Assembly (NCBI GenBank): GCA_038380795.1
Contig: CM076261.1
Coordinates: 38,031,866 to 38,095,865 of the forward strand
DNA length: 64,000 nt
Direction of reading: 5' to 3'
DNA from: Pyrocephalus nanus
Taxonomy: Eukaryota; Chordata; Aves; Passeriformes; Tyrannidae
The position numbers and the translations under genes are program-made. The notes beneath the pieces were generated by a model. It made no database searches, was not told where the DNA came from, and saw nothing but the letters and a program-made list of their open reading frames with translations. Below, piece by piece: positions 26,660-39,677 of the stretch. Each line of letters opens with the position of its first letter. Positions within the stretch are counted from its first letter, which is position 1.

Positions 26660-27370
26660 ACAGAATTTTGTCTGCCCTTTTAACTCCACAGTTAGTCACT
26701 CTTGCATTCTCACAATCAGACTAAAATCCTTCAGTCTGCTGTTGTCCCTGCTACCCTGAAGAATTCGGTATTGTCAACAAACTGCCACCTCACTGCTCAT
26801 CCTCTTCCCCAAGCTGTCAATGTGAACAGCCTGTCCTCGAGCAAAGATCTCTAGGGAAATCTGCCAGTGATAACCACCCCTTGTAAGATGCGGTCATTTC
26901 ATTCCTGTTCTCCAGTTCTTATGTTTCAGCCATTCCTTTAAATCCTGTAAGGACTGACAGTATTCACTGGGGTGGTGTTTTTCATTGCTTTTTAAAAAAA
27001 AATTTGTAAAAGCCTTTCCTGAGTGTCTTTCCAACAGCCTCTTAGTAAACCCAGCAGACATTATCATCTGCATTATTACATGCTTTTTTGTCTTCTATTC
27101 ATTTGGAGGCAGGACTTCATATGTTAACTCTTTAGAAAGAGTCCATATATATCCAGGTGACCACTAATTATTTTCTCATTACCATTTCTACAGACCTGGC
27201 TACTGCCAAACAACAGGGTTACAGATCTCCAGTTGTGTGTATCTTACTCAGAGTTTTTTGGTTTTTTTTTTTAACTGGGATCTCATTTGGTGTACTTTTA
27301 AAATGCCATTTTTCAGGCTAGCTGTGCCCAAAGGCCAACCCACGCAGCCTGTGTTTCACTTACTGGCAAA
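26660..27370 (-). mobile_element. Old CR1-like LINE fragment (reverse-transcriptase region), sense to DROSHA
   Basis: The plus strand reads like a degraded reverse complement of a CR1 reverse-transcriptase region: a 'tattgtcaacaaactgcc' start, a 'tgtgaacagcctgtcc' segment, 'tttcagccattcctttaaat', 'gtaaaagcctttcctga' and 'ctacagacctgg'. Many substitutions and gaps make it older than the other copies. Both edges are uncertain, and it could belong to a related ancient LINE. Confidence 0.55.
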
Positions 27371-27986
27371 ACCACCCAGGATGGTTTCTGGGACATGGAA
27401 GAAAATTTTCATCACACAACTTTAGGTAGTAGCGAGAAATTACAAGCTTCATACACTGACTGTCTCCAGTCTCTAAGTCTTTGTGAAAGCAGAGACTAAA
27501 AGGTTAAAATAAAGTAAGAGAAAAGAAAGAAATTCATAGTAAGAAAAATCTTCTTGGGAGCTTGTGCCACCATGCAGGACAGCTGGGTCTGAATCTCAAG
27601 TTTATCTTGCCATTAAGAGTTTATTTCTATTTACACTCAGAAAGAGATGGTTCTAAAACCCACATTTGTTTCTGATTTGTTGCTGAAGATTTTGGCTATG
27701 CATCCATTGCTGTTCTTGCAGCACGCCTGCACACTCCTGTTTCCAGTGAAGACAAGGAGCTACAGTGCAAAGAAGTTCTGAGACTTGCTCTAGGTATGCC
27801 CCAAAATTCAGTCCTGGAGAAAGGACTAGGAAACCATTCTCCCAATTTCCAGCTTCATAAACTGACAACTTGTGAAGCTGTATCCTTCGATACATGGAGA
27901 ATAAGTCAGCCTTCAGACACCTTCACAATTTTAGTGCTTACTTGGTATTAAAGTTACTGGCATCACTGAAACAACCTGTATCATTG

Positions 27987-28002
27987 CACACACACACACA
28001 CA
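27987..28002. repeat. (CA)8 microsatellite
   Basis: Eight CA units in the intron between window exons 14 and 15. Confidence 0.9.
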
Positions 28003-28448
28003 TCAAAACAGAATAAAATCAAAACTTTTACTCCATTCAACTAATGTGTCTTCCTACTATTAAGGTTTCAGTCTTAATTTCAGGTTAAGAGAATATGTAC
28101 ATGGATTGTGTTTGCACCCTTTTCCCCCAACTTAGAGAAGATGGACAAGAAGCTGCCAAAATGTTACCTCTCACTGGATTTATTTTATAGGCACAGTTAT
28201 ATAACAAACACAAGTCCAGGAAGGGTGAATGAGATTAATCCTCAGAGAGACAGAAATTAATTTATTAAAAAAAAAAAACACAAAACCCCCATATCTCAAA
28301 CCAAACACAAAGGCAAACACATATATATATTCCTTTGGCTACTTTTTAGCACAATTTCTGAGATGTCATCACAATAAAAACCTATGGAAAAGCATCCCTG
28401 AAAATAAAAGAGAGCTATGAAATTTATTATAGAAAGGGATACACTTAC

Positions 28449-28493
28449 TTGAAGTGGGTGTAGTGGATAATTAAGCCATACATCCCGCAGGTC
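28449..28493 (-). CDS. DROSHA: DROSHA window exon 14 (1073-1087), linker between RNase III domains
   Basis: A 45-nt microexon-sized exon encodes DLRDVWLNYPLHPLQ, the linker joining RNase IIIa to IIIb. Both ends are phase 0 with strong sites (TTTGCAG acceptor, GTAAGT donor). Human has E where this has D (LRDVW). The following intron (25709-28448, 2740 bp) contains an old CR1 fragment and a CA microsatellite. Confidence 0.95.
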
Positions 28494-29550
28494 CTGCAAA
28501 CATTGAGAGATGCCTTTAATGCTCAAGGGAGTCATTTAACAAATTCCACAGTACTAAATAAAATGTCATTACTTGAAATACTGAACTATTTCAGATGCTG
28601 ACTCTGCTTATTGCAAATTCAATAGTGCTGGCGAACTAATTTTTAAAATCGTGTATTTGCTGTTCAAACTGCCTGTAGTTCTCCCAATTAGCTTGTGACA
28701 AAGAGGTGGAAAAATCCTTGAAACAAATAAAAAGTGGTTAAAGGAAGAAAAAGATTTGTTTAAGCCTCAGGACTAACTTTATTTGCAAGTGCTCCTCAGT
28801 ATCAAGTTTGATTTCAACAAATGCAAGGACTGACAAAGAAAAAAAAAAAAACCCACTTATTTTCTATTTCATATAGGTTTCCTTTGCTACAGCCTCTGAG
28901 CAGCAAATAAACACTGAGTTACAATAAGCTTCAAAATTATTCTATTTCTAATGAGCTTTGTCATTTCACAGACTCAGAGGAAGGAGAATTCTGTATAGTT
29001 CATCCCCTCACCTCTACCACATGTTGTCCTCAGCAGTACGTATTTTCCTTCATTGTTATATGGTCTATATTCGAACTAAAAATCATCTAAGATACAGTAT
29101 GCAAGAAGAGATCAGACTTAAATTATGCAATTGGGTAGATGCTGGATGAAACACCCTCCTTTTTTTTTTTCTCCAAGCTTTTAAGGGTGGGATGATGTAA
29201 CTGATGAAACAGGAATAGTTGCTCTACATGTGTATCGTTCCTCAAAGCCTGCCACTTGGATACACAGCACCCATTTCTGTTGCTACAGCAGCCCTTTGAA
29301 TTGAAGCCTGCAGGTTTCCCATGCCAGTCACCCTTCCCTATTTCAGCCACTCAACTTGCAGCACACCAGAGGAAACACCGTAACTTTTTTGCATGAACCA
29401 GTACGGTTTGCTGTCCTAAACACATTACATTACCTTCAATCTCCAGGAAAAATGTAATATTCCTGTTCGTTTGTGATCCTCAAGTAAAAGAATGGACAAG
29501 AAAGCACGTTTAAAGTTACTTTTAAAATGGAAATCAAATCATATAAATAC

Positions 29551-29621
29551 CTTTTCATTGAAGAGCAAACGTCCAAATAATTGTTTTGCTTCTTCTAGGC
29601 TCCCCTCTAGATAAACAGCTC
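29551..29621 (-). CDS. DROSHA: DROSHA window exon 13 (1049-1072), end of RNase IIIa
   Basis: The translation is GAVYLEGSLEEAKQLFGRLL then FNEK. It closes RNase III domain a. The final EK differs from human DP. The acceptor is CATGTAG and the donor GTATTT, a weak donor. Reading through it adds VFI and a stop. The following 1057-bp intron shows nothing recognisable. Confidence 0.95.
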
Positions 29622-30082
29622 CTACATGAGGGGACCAACATGCCAAAAGGTCAATAATGCAATTAGTATCTAGAAAATTACTAAGCACAGGAAAGTAAAA
29701 GATCTTTGCCTTCTTTATCTCCAACACATTTATTTTTAAAAGCATGCTTTCTGCAGTAATACCTATTTTGGAGAAGTTTAAAGCACATTAAACACCAACA
29801 TAAATTGTCATAAAATGCACAGAAAAACCTGAAATAATTATATTAGTGATAGAAAATGATACATCCAAAGAGCGAAGTTTAGACAAACTAGCCCAGAAGC
29901 AATACATTTCTAGAAGTACTTTCCAGTAAACAGCTAACTATACAATACATGCAGATGGGGAAACCAATGAAATAAGTTTCAATAACTAGCAAATAATTGC
30001 AATTTATTCTGTACTTCCAACAACAATATATTCTGCATATAAATGATGTATCAGGAACATTACAAACCTCAAGGTCTTCTCA

Positions 30083-30107
30083 GTATCACAATAATACATT
30101 GTGATAC
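30083..30107. repeat. Short perfect inverted repeat
   Basis: Ten-base arms GTATCACAAT and ATTGTGATAC flank a five-base spacer. It lies in the intron between window exons 12 and 13. It is too short for a microRNA precursor. Confidence 0.6.
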
Positions 30108-30160
30108 AACAATACATTGGAAACTGCACCTTTGCATCTCTCAGATTTTGGAGATTATGG

Positions 30161-30183
30161 TATTTATTTATTTATTTATTTAA
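30161..30183. repeat. (TATT)n microsatellite
   Basis: Between five and six TATT units in the intron between window exons 12 and 13. Confidence 0.9.
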
Positions 30184-32067
30184 AACTTCCCATACAACCC
30201 TCACTAGTCCCCTCCGCATGCCTGCCATTAACAAGCTCTGCAAAACTTGTGCTAGCATGTTATATTTCTGGGTGTACTCTATATACCCTACATCTGCACA
30301 AGCACTTCATAAATTCAGTATCAACATTTTGTCCTTCGATACTCTTTACAGTAGGGTTTCTGAAAATCTCCAACTCATTCTTGTAAGCACATTTGCATAA
30401 AGGCAAATGGAATACACAGCTATCTCAAGAATGCAGAGAAAGGGAGTCCATGTTTCCACACACAGAAGACTGCTTTGCTGTCTTTCCCTCTCTCTTTCCT
30501 TTAAATTCCTCACTAGGTCAACTACTTTCTTTGGACTCTTTGGAGAACAGTTTGGGGTTTACAAGACTATCTTGCAGAGGTATAATATGAGAGCACAGAA
30601 TTTCAAACATGTCCTAGGCAGTCTGCTTATACTTCTCATTTTTATTTTTGTCACAGGGAATAAGCACCAGATTTTGTAAAAGAGTCTCAAGTAGGAGCTC
30701 CAGACCCCACATATACTTTTACAATCCCTTAACAAGCTCCCAGATTTTAGCTATGGCCCTGACAAAACCTTATTGCTCAATTACCTTTCCGAATAACTTT
30801 GTATTGGAGGTTAAACAGCAAGCCTGCTCTCTCAGCACATCTCAATGCTTGCCAAATAATTCTCATCACTACATCCTAGACAAGCTGAAGCCTATGAACA
30901 AAGACACAGATACATATCTAGTGTTCCTCTTCTATTTGTTTTTTATTTTTAAATTAAAGATCAAAGCATTCATGGAAAACAAAATAGAGTTAAAAAGAAA
31001 ACTCTTATTTCTTGATAAGAGGAAACACAATCTGGCCCAAGGCAGAATGCACAGAACTGCTGACTTCTAAGCCAACTATGATCTATTTTTCAAAGCAGGA
31101 CAAAATGCTTTAGGAGCTTGTGTAGTACATAAAGACCAGGATCAGGATTAAATCATGTCCACAGCTAATATCCTGTACAGTACATTAGATGAATATGAAG
31201 TCAAACCAGTGAGATTTAGCTTGCTTTGTGCACTGAAGTTCATAAAAATATGCTATTTAAAATAGAGCTTGTGTAGATGTAGCCAGAGAGATTTCTGCTT
31301 TACTGCTTGTTAATTCAGTAACTGTGGTCAGGTCCTGATTTCTTCTCCAACATGTATCTAGTGACTAGTGCAGCCAGTCACTCATCAGCATCTTAGTGTC
31401 CAACTGCAAATTTGACACAACTGTCCTTCACCCTCAGCTAGAGGGTTTTGGTAGCTTTATTACACCAGCCATGGCATGTTGCCATGCTTTTTATTTGTAA
31501 GGAGAATGCAAAAACTAAAAAATATTTACTTGGCAAACTTCACATTTAATTCACGGAAGGCTAGCAGGGCACAGAGGAAGTAGGCTGGTGACTTGGTTGG
31601 GAGTGCCTTTTGCATTCAGAAAGCAAGCGGCAGTTCAAAATTCAGGGCTGAGGTTGCAGGTCTGTTCAAATACTTTTGGAAGCAGTGAACCTGCCCTTCT
31701 TCTGCCAGGCCACGGTGATTGAACTGCTCCCCTCACACCAGGGCAGGTGGCCAGGCCATGGTGGGCATGAGAGGTGAAGTTCAGCAGCGACAGACACAAG
31801 TGCTGGGCCACAACAGTATGAAACAGCTCCGTCTTCAGTGCGTGGGAGGTAGGATATGGAAGGTGAGATTTTCACTATAATACTACACACTTGTGTTATA
31901 AAAGCAGCGTATGTGCAGGAGAAGGGAAGAGACAAAGATGCAAGAAGTTTTACTACTGCTTACTCGTACTAGCACTGCTCAACAGACATCTCCTCCATCA
32001 CAGTCAACATGGCACATAGACACACATAAAACATGACTGTCTGCTCACACAAATACAAACACTTTAC

Positions 32068-32170
32068 CTATTAGGGCCTCAAAGCAATTGGCCATGGCAT
32101 GACGGAGATCCGATTCCCTGCAAAGGTCTGGACCATGAGCATAAAGCATAAATCGTTCTAGTTCCAGCTT
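32068..32170 (-). CDS. DROSHA: DROSHA window exon 12 (1015-1049), RNase IIIa catalytic Glu
   Basis: The exon reads KLELERFMLYAHGPDLCRES then DLRHAMANCFEALI. The His of AHGPDL (H1026) is a zinc ligand in the human structure. The Glu of NCFEALI is E1045, the catalytic residue whose mutation kills cleavage of the 3' strand of the hairpin. As in human, the position three before it is Asn rather than the Asp usual in RNase III. The acceptor is TTCTGCAG and the donor GTAAAG. The following intron (29622-32067, 2446 bp) holds a TATT microsatellite near 30161. Confidence 0.97.
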
Positions 32171-34800
32171 CTGCAGAATATACGAAAATAGTTAAAACCA
32201 CTACAGCTCAATTACACTGTTATCATGCAGCAACAAGGTTTGAACTGTGAGGGAACTATGGACCTTTTCTCCATAGTTTCAGTTCAAACATAGGCTCACG
32301 TTAGAAAACTTCCTATTATTTTATTAAAGGCAAGCAACTACAGTGTGATACCACAGAAAAACTATGAATTATCAAATCGAACTGTCAAAGAAAGCCAGAT
32401 CAAAACATGTTACTGGTAAATTTTAGGAATGAGTTCAAGAGAAGGGCTGAGCGTATGACAGAAAAATAGCCTGATGGAAAAAATTGCTGGAATGGTGCAA
32501 TACGCTGTGCTTCTTGCTGGTAGTTTGCCCTCATATGATTAGCCTTCAGAAATGTCAAAGGTACATTCAAAGGGAGAGGAGTTAACACTGAGGAAAAATA
32601 TTTTCCCTACAAGAACAGTGAGGAATAGGAAATCTGGTAGACACAATCCATTGAACATATGGCTTTTTCCTCTAACACTGTCTACAGGTGGTAGTAACAA
32701 AAGCCTCTGGGCACTGCAAGCAGAAGGCTGATATTATAATCCACAGTGCCACCTAGCTTCCTTCTTCCTTTCAAATGTGCATCATTAATATTCATCTGTT
32801 GCCTGAACTATAGTTCTGCTTGCCAGTCAGAATCTCAGGTAGTGAGTCAGATATCTTCTATAATATATGATAATTCTGCTATAGAAATGCAAGCAAGAGC
32901 TACTAGATTCTCTTTCCATATTTATCTTTTTGACACAAAACCATTATTGGGAGTTTTACAGAGATTTGCACATCTTGCAAAGTTTGTATGAGAATAGGTT
33001 CTTCCCAACTGGATGTAAGTTTCTACTGATTAATTTCTCATTAACTTTCAACTTCATCCTCCTGGATTATATTTAAGGGGTAAAGCTGGAGACTAAGTTG
33101 TTTGAGGTGCATTATGTAGATGTTTCAGATGGAAAAAAGAGTTTTCCACTATTCACTGCTCCAGAACACAGTGAATTACCCCTTACAATGTTCCATCACA
33201 CTTTATAATGTATGGTGAGTGTTCCATAGAGTCAACATAAGAATAGAGTAATAATTGTTTTATATAAAATTTAAACTTCTTATATAATTTGGTCATGTTG
33301 ACAAGTATTGTTTGTGTGTTGGTGTGTCTCCCCCACCTCCAACAGCTTACGTCCATTTTCAGATCTTGGATTCATCGTATTTTGCATAGGTTTTCAATTC
33401 TCCTTTTTGACCACAACACATTTCAGATTCTTTTTAAAATCTCTGCTACAATGTCCCTTAAATGCTACAGAAATTCTTTGTTTGATCCTCAATTAAAACA
33501 GCATTCCACAAGCTCAAGAGAAGTTGAGAAGCTGAGAATATTAAGTAAACCAAATGCAACATGACACTGCAGGGAGATGAAACCAGGAACATCATACAAG
33601 ACACACAAGATGAACAAAGGGTAAGTTGGAAAATCTAGTATATACAAATACCTAATATTTACAGTTGTATCTAATATAATTACAATTTTACAATGTTGCA
33701 ATAAAAATTTTCAAAAATTGTTCATGTACAATGGTACAGGCTGTGAACAGATGGTAAGAACATATGAGCTTTCCTGATGCAGGTTTAAAAACAGTATCAT
33801 GAATTCAAATGTCAGGCACCTCAATACCACATTTGTAAACAAAACCCTGATTTGAAATGATTCAGTGCTATCCGAATCAGTAAAGAAAGCTTTGGAGAAA
33901 AATTACAGTGTTCTCTCCTAGCCTATGTCTCTCTTGAGAGCTGAGCAAAAAGATGACGTTAGAAATCATGCTTTGTTTTTGGCAAAATCTCAATATCTGA
34001 TACGCTTGTTTAAGTTACTGTGTGATTACAGACAGGGAAGATTAAAAGAGCAACTTGAAAACTATCAGTGGTACAAAGTGGATGCATGTGTGCATGTGTA
34101 GCTTAACCAATTACATCAGTAAGTCTGTTTAAAAAAAAAAGCTACAAAATCAAGAATAAGGAAACACCTATCTATGAATAGAGACCTTCTATACGATAGT
34201 ACCACACCTTGGTATCATACAGAAATATAAGAAGTTTTGTCATTCACAAGATTAAATGAATTAAAATTCTGAGGCATCTGAACTTTCCCATGAGATAACA
34301 GAACCCTTCTCCAGAAGCATTTCTAACTCTTTGACAGTTCACAATGAATCTGAAAATGACTGCGTAGGTTATGGAGCAGGTACAATGATTTTCCCCTAAT
34401 TTTCTCTAGACCTGCTGCTGTGTATTCCCTACATATTCTATCAGAAAGTCCTTTAATAAACATTGAGTTTGTTTCTTTCTCTTCTCAAAATTTTTACTAT
34501 CAGCTTCACTACTTATGCAAACTAAATGTAAATACAGACATACCTTCAACAGAAGCTAAAACCTTATCCTTCTGCCTGCAAAAATTCCTATTCCAAAAAC
34601 ATGCTTTGGAGAAACACTAAATCCTACTTTATCTTTAAAATCTACTTTCCAACTGAAAAGAGCTCCTGTATCCCAAATCTTGTACTCAAAGTACAGTAAA
34701 GAAACTGATGTTCAAAGCATGCAGATCCCTCAAGAAGCAATCCACACACCGATAGTATTCTACACAAGGGTGTCAAGTACAGAGACACTTAATACTGTAC

Positions 34801-34900
34801 CTTAGCCAGCATGGCCAGGTGTTGGTTCTGTACGATGGCAGTGCGGTACGTAGCTAATCCTCCTTCCTCCAGAGTGGGAAACAGGTAGTATAAGTGGACA
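34801..34900 (-). CDS. DROSHA: DROSHA window exon 11 (981-1014), RNase IIIa
   Basis: The exon encodes SVHLYYLFPTLEEGGLATYR followed by TAIVQNQHLAMLAK. It matches human except S to T in LFPTLEE. It contributes the helices that pack behind the RNase IIIa active site. The acceptor is TTTTGCCAG and the donor GTACAG. The following intron (32171-34800, 2630 bp) shows no feature I recognise. Confidence 0.96.
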
Positions 34901-36853
34901 CTGGCAAAACAAACAAAAAAAACCCAAACAAACAGATGCTGTCAGTATTTGATTAAAGATGGACCACATCTCTAGATAACTGTGCCTGTCCCTCAGACCC
35001 TAGCTGATAAAACGGGTCCCTTCCCAAGGTGGAAACTCACCCTGAAGTTAAGGTGAAGAAACAATGCCCAATGCTATTTGACAGGTTAGCACTGCCAGGG
35101 GAGGAAGAGTACTATTTCTCTAATGGGCAGCACATAATATCTAAATCCCTGCCATGACCTCCAGTTCCCTTATCTGAAGTTTCTATCTATCAGCAGCGGT
35201 GGGTTCAGCAAGGTTGACACCTAGAGGATGCTGAGGAATTAAGCACAAGGGAAACCCTCAGCCTTCAGAAATTCCATGCTGCAGGTCAGTGCTTTCAGTG
35301 ATGCTGCTAATTCAGGCCAGACCAACAGTGTAAGTTTCTTAGATTACTTTTAAGAGATGCTAATGGAGACAAAGAACAGAACTCAACAATTCGTATTTAT
35401 CAAATGTGCAAAGTCATTAATGCCACAGAGGAAAAATGAGTAAAAATCACAGACTTTCAGCAACCTTTAATGGTATTTCTCATCAAGCAAGTAAGATACT
35501 TCATAGAACTGAAACAAAAGAAGTAATTCAGTGATCCAAACAAGATCTGAATAATGAATTAATGATTTTGAACATCCTCACATAAGACTACCTAACTCAT
35601 GTTGACAAAAAGTTAACACATAGAGGGTTTTCAACATCCCACAACTAAAGCAGTGTATGGCACTAATTATTACAATATTTTATTAACCCGGTACACAGGG
35701 AGAAAAATGCAGATGGATGAAAGATTATTCAAGGACAAAAACTGCTATAAAACTTAGAGGTAACCTAATCAAGCATCATAATTCACAACAGCAGACACCT
35801 GAAGTCAAGAGAGGTAGAAAAAAAAATCAGACTAAAATAGGTGCTTACATGCTCTATTGAACAGAAATGGAGCTCATTTTTTTTCTGAATAGAGACAAAA
35901 GTTAGCTCAGAAAGTGAACTGATGGTTGATGAACAATGACAATGAAAAATGCAAGACATTTTAATCAGCAAGTCTTCCATCTTACCAGCCTGTACTGTTG
36001 TAAGAGAGAAAAGGCCATGAGTTTTAAGGGCAGTGAAGACCTTTATAGGCTAATAGTTTTTAATATCACATAGCTAATGGCTAGTAGAGGCTAGCAGAGA
36101 ACAGAGGCAACAAATGCAGTTTTGTTGTTCAAATAATAACCTGGCTAAAAGAGCAGTTCACCAGTAAACAAGACTAGTCCTCTATTAAAAACAGTAGAAC
36201 AAAGCAGCTGAAAACGGATTATAATCCTTATTTGGTGCAACCTACCTGCCTGCCTCTGCTACTCACGTAAGATAGACCGATCGAGATAACTGGTAATATC
36301 CCTGTATTATTAACTGATTTCAGAATACTCAGACCAGAATTGAAGCAACTTCTGATGAACTCTTTTTTCATTACTGCTAAATAAATGATATTTGTGTTCA
36401 AATACTTTATTTACACACAGATTTTATGGAAGCTACTGCCCTAATAACTAGAAATAAAAGAACTGCAACACATTCAATATTACCAACAAATGTTTCTCCC
36501 TTGCAACTAGAGATAAAGGATCCATGGAAACACAATAGCATGCTAAGAAAAATATCTCTTTTTTAAAAAGGGTACAAAGTTCAAATTGTCTGTAGCTGAA
36601 TAGTCTCTAACCCAAATCAACTTAAAATTGCACTCCATGAAACAAAGTCTAGCTTTTAATTTTCTAATCTTTCTTGTTTTATCATCAACACTGAAGAAAT
36701 TTTCAAGAGAGTTGTGTGCAGATGTGCAGGTCCAAATATCAGGCAGGACTGCAAACATACAGAGTCATAAAGTAGGCACTGAAAAGCTTAATAAACCAAA
36801 CAGTATGATAATTCCATACAAAGGTGAGAACTGTTGAAGAATTCCCCATTTAC

Positions 36854-36913
36854 CTTGTTAAGAACTCCACCACAGCATCTCCCAGAAATTCTAAACGCTC
36901 ATTGTGGTTAATC
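36854..36913 (-). CDS. DROSHA: DROSHA window exon 10 (961-981), RNase IIIa signature motif
   Basis: This 60-nt exon carries the RNase III signature of domain a: RINHNERLEFLGDAVVEFLT. Glu in RLEFLGD (E969) and Asp four residues later (D973) are acidic metal-binding residues. The exon enters and leaves with an AG|R split Arg/Ser codon; it is a multiple of three, so skipping it would delete half the domain-a active site without a frameshift. The following intron (34901-36853, 1953 bp) shows nothing recognisable. Confidence 0.97.
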
Positions 36914-37208
36914 CTGAAAAAGACATTTTATGGTTTACGATCAGCTAAGTAATATATGCTGGTTATTTACACAATACAATTAAAATAGAAAAAATCAAGA
37001 GTTGATTGCTCATTAGCCATGAAAGTCATTCTGGCAGCCTCCCCCACCCTCTCCGGGTTACAGTCCTTTGCAAAAGGAATCATGAAACTCAGGAACGACA
37101 CCACCACCTTTGAAATTTCCTTATGTTCCATTCTGAGCTATTGTCAGATCTTCGCAAATGGAGAAAGAAACAGTACCACTGACTGTCCCTGATGTCGGGT
37201 TTCTTTGT

Positions 37209-37222
37209 CCATCAGAGGGCAC
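37209..37222 (+). promoter_or_regulatory. CTCF-like motif in a GC-richer intronic patch
   Basis: The bases ccatcagagggcac match the CTCF core consensus CCASYAGRKGGCRS with one mismatch (T at the S position). It sits in a patch (about 37040-37350) richer in GC than the surrounding intron between window exons 9 and 10. A single motif match is weak evidence for binding. Confidence 0.3.
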
Positions 37223-38812
37223 CAGGGGATCGAAACAAACACCCTGTCCTCAACCTTGTGGATGCAACTAGGCAGCTGCACCTAATAAACATCAACATCT
37301 GCAGGGTGGGATGACTGCAACAGATCGTTGGTATGGCAGAGCTATGAGGGAGTAGGTACTTTCAGTTTTCATAGCACCTTTAAATGCCTTGTTTCCTGTA
37401 AGCTCAAAAGAAAAAATGGCTGCACAAGAAGATGCACCCAAAAACGCCATTAAAAGCTAGTACAATCTTTTTATTTCCCATGTTCTCTTCTATCGTTGCT
37501 CCTGATTTGCTTTTGTCTTGCATAAACTTTCATTTCCTCCAAGCTCTTTGCCTGCTTATATAACAAAGGACTAAGAGGACACAACATCTGAAAAAGAATG
37601 CGACTCTGTGTTTGAATATTTACAAATTTCTGATCTATACATCAAAGTGCATAAGTAGCAACATTTCTGACTTGATGTGTGATTGTAACAGAATCAAGGC
37701 CATTGCCATAGGAATGTATTTATTTATTTTTTAATCCAGAAGATCCTTCTCAAGTGTTTGGCAGCACTTATTGTAATTTGCACTCCGCCAACAATTTTAC
37801 AGTTAGTGTAATTTCTGAAATAGCAGGCTTTTGTTATGGGCTGAAAGAATTCAAGTACCTGTGCAGAGTAAAACAATGCGTGAGCAAATCTACAATTCCT
37901 CTGTGTAATACCATAGGAGAAAACATAGATCACTCAGAAGTGGGACTTTATATTTGTGGGTTATTTCACAAGATTTAATGCAATTTAGCCTTATCTCATG
38001 TTATGCTAAGAGGGTTTAAATAAGCTTGAAAAGAAAGGGGCATGGTCAAGCTGAAACAGCATTTGGGGAACAATGCAACTACTATTTATGCAAAATTCAA
38101 CTTCTCTTATTTCAGGGATTCTCTTAAAATTATGACTCTTAAAAGGCACAGCACTAATTAACTAAAACACACTCAGTCATCTAATTCATGCATTTAGGAG
38201 ATTTCACATGCAACTGTTTCTTACATTAGCCCTGTGGGTTTGGTTTATTCAACTTTATCTTATTACAGTGCCTGTGGCTATAAACCACATCTTAAATATT
38301 ATTATTATGCACAGAATTCTTAGTGGTCATTTAAGGATTATTGCATTATGACATTAATGATTTTTGCATCTGTCAAAATTAGACCAGTAAATCAGTGAAG
38401 CCTATGTTAAGCAACACACTCGTGTTAACAAGGTGCTGGGCCAGGAAGGTACTACTCTGAGAAAACATGATGGAGAATCCAATTTATAGCAATGACAACA
38501 ACAACAAATCTTATTTTTTATTCTGCAGAAAGCACCAAGGTAGCCTTTTAGTCCTCCTCATTTCAGGGATCAACAAAAATGATAACATTATCTGTTAAAA
38601 CCTTCCTCAGGAGTTTTCTGCAGGCATGACCAAACATTTAGTATGTCACTGCTAATGGAGGTTCACCACATCTTCATAATATGAAAACCAATTCAAAATT
38701 ACTTTTCATTTCTACTATTTGCCAAAGCTGTTGCTGACAGTAAGTTGGTTGTTTCTATTAAATACCTCTCTCTGTAACTGCTTTCCTGTCTACAAACAAC
38801 TATGTTCATTAC

Positions 38813-38873
38813 CTGGAAGGAGCTGGATCATCCTGTCCCAAACGGGACATAATATTTATCAGGGTGTTTATCC
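38813..38873 (-). CDS. DROSHA: DROSHA window exon 9 (941-961), RNase IIIa insertion
   Basis: A 61-nt exon encodes GINTLINIMSRLGQDDPAPS and the first two bases of Arg. Human has T where this has A (DDPAPS). The acceptor is TTTCTAG and the donor GTAATG. The following intron (36914-38812, 1899 bp) includes a locally GC-richer patch near 37040-37350 with a CTCF-like motif, listed separately; the rest is AT-rich. Confidence 0.95.
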
Positions 38874-39538
38874 CTAGAAATATAAACAACGCACCATTAA
38901 ATAAACAGCCACTGATTCAATTTGAATACACATAGAAAATAATTACTCAAAATGTTATTTTGTAATTGCTTTACAGAAGATCATCCTGTTATTCACAGGG
39001 TTTATTACAGCAAATATAATCCTTACAGATGCTTTCTGCCTAAGTGACCACAGTCCCATTACAACACTATTGTATTTTTGCATTCAGAGAGACAAATAAA
39101 AATACCACCTTTGAATGAAAAAGACATTCCAAATATTAGATAAACAATAAACAATTTACTTCATTACAACTGAATATACTTTTAAGGGGTAAAGAATATT
39201 CTGCAGCAGACACCACACGTTCACAATAATAAGACATTTTTACAAAATATCCTCCAGTTTGCTCACCATGTTGATCAACAAATTAGGAAAACAATACTTG
39301 CCAAAAATCAAAGAAAATGCATCCTCCCATTTATTTTTCTCAGCTCTTCATCTGCTGAATTATTTGCAAAATCCAGTCTTTTAAAAAGATCTCACTGATG
39401 TTTGTGTATAACCATTGAAATCCTTCACTGAAGGGATCTTTTAGAAGAACAACGGCTAACAAAATGATAATGGACAAAGGATGTTCATACTGATTAAGTG
39501 TGAAGTAAATGAAAAATGTTAGTGGTGTAACAGCATAC

Positions 39539-39677
39539 CTTTTTTTCTCATGTGTATATGGTGAACTTTTCTATCTCCATACTTTGGCTGTCGAATCCCA
39601 CAGTTGGATAAGGAATTTCTGGCATGATCTGGATTCATTCCAAAATTTAAGTGATGGCTTGGATGAGTCATGGCAAG
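39539..39677 (-). CDS. DROSHA: DROSHA window exon 8 (895-941), RNase IIIa with its insertion
   Basis: The exon reads LAMTHPSHHLNFGMNPDHAR, then NSLSNCGIRQPKYGDRKVHH, ending IHMRKKG. The part after HLNFG is the Drosha-specific insertion in RNase IIIa that is absent from bacterial RNase III and Dicer. The last Gly codon is split after one base. The donor is GTATGC preceded by seven A bases. The following 665-bp intron is AT-rich with nothing recognised. Confidence 0.96.

Noticed and set aside
30648..31070. 140-codon plus-strand open frame inside a DROSHA intron
   Set aside because: It is the longest frame seen but has no recognisable domain and ends in AT-rich low-complexity sequence.
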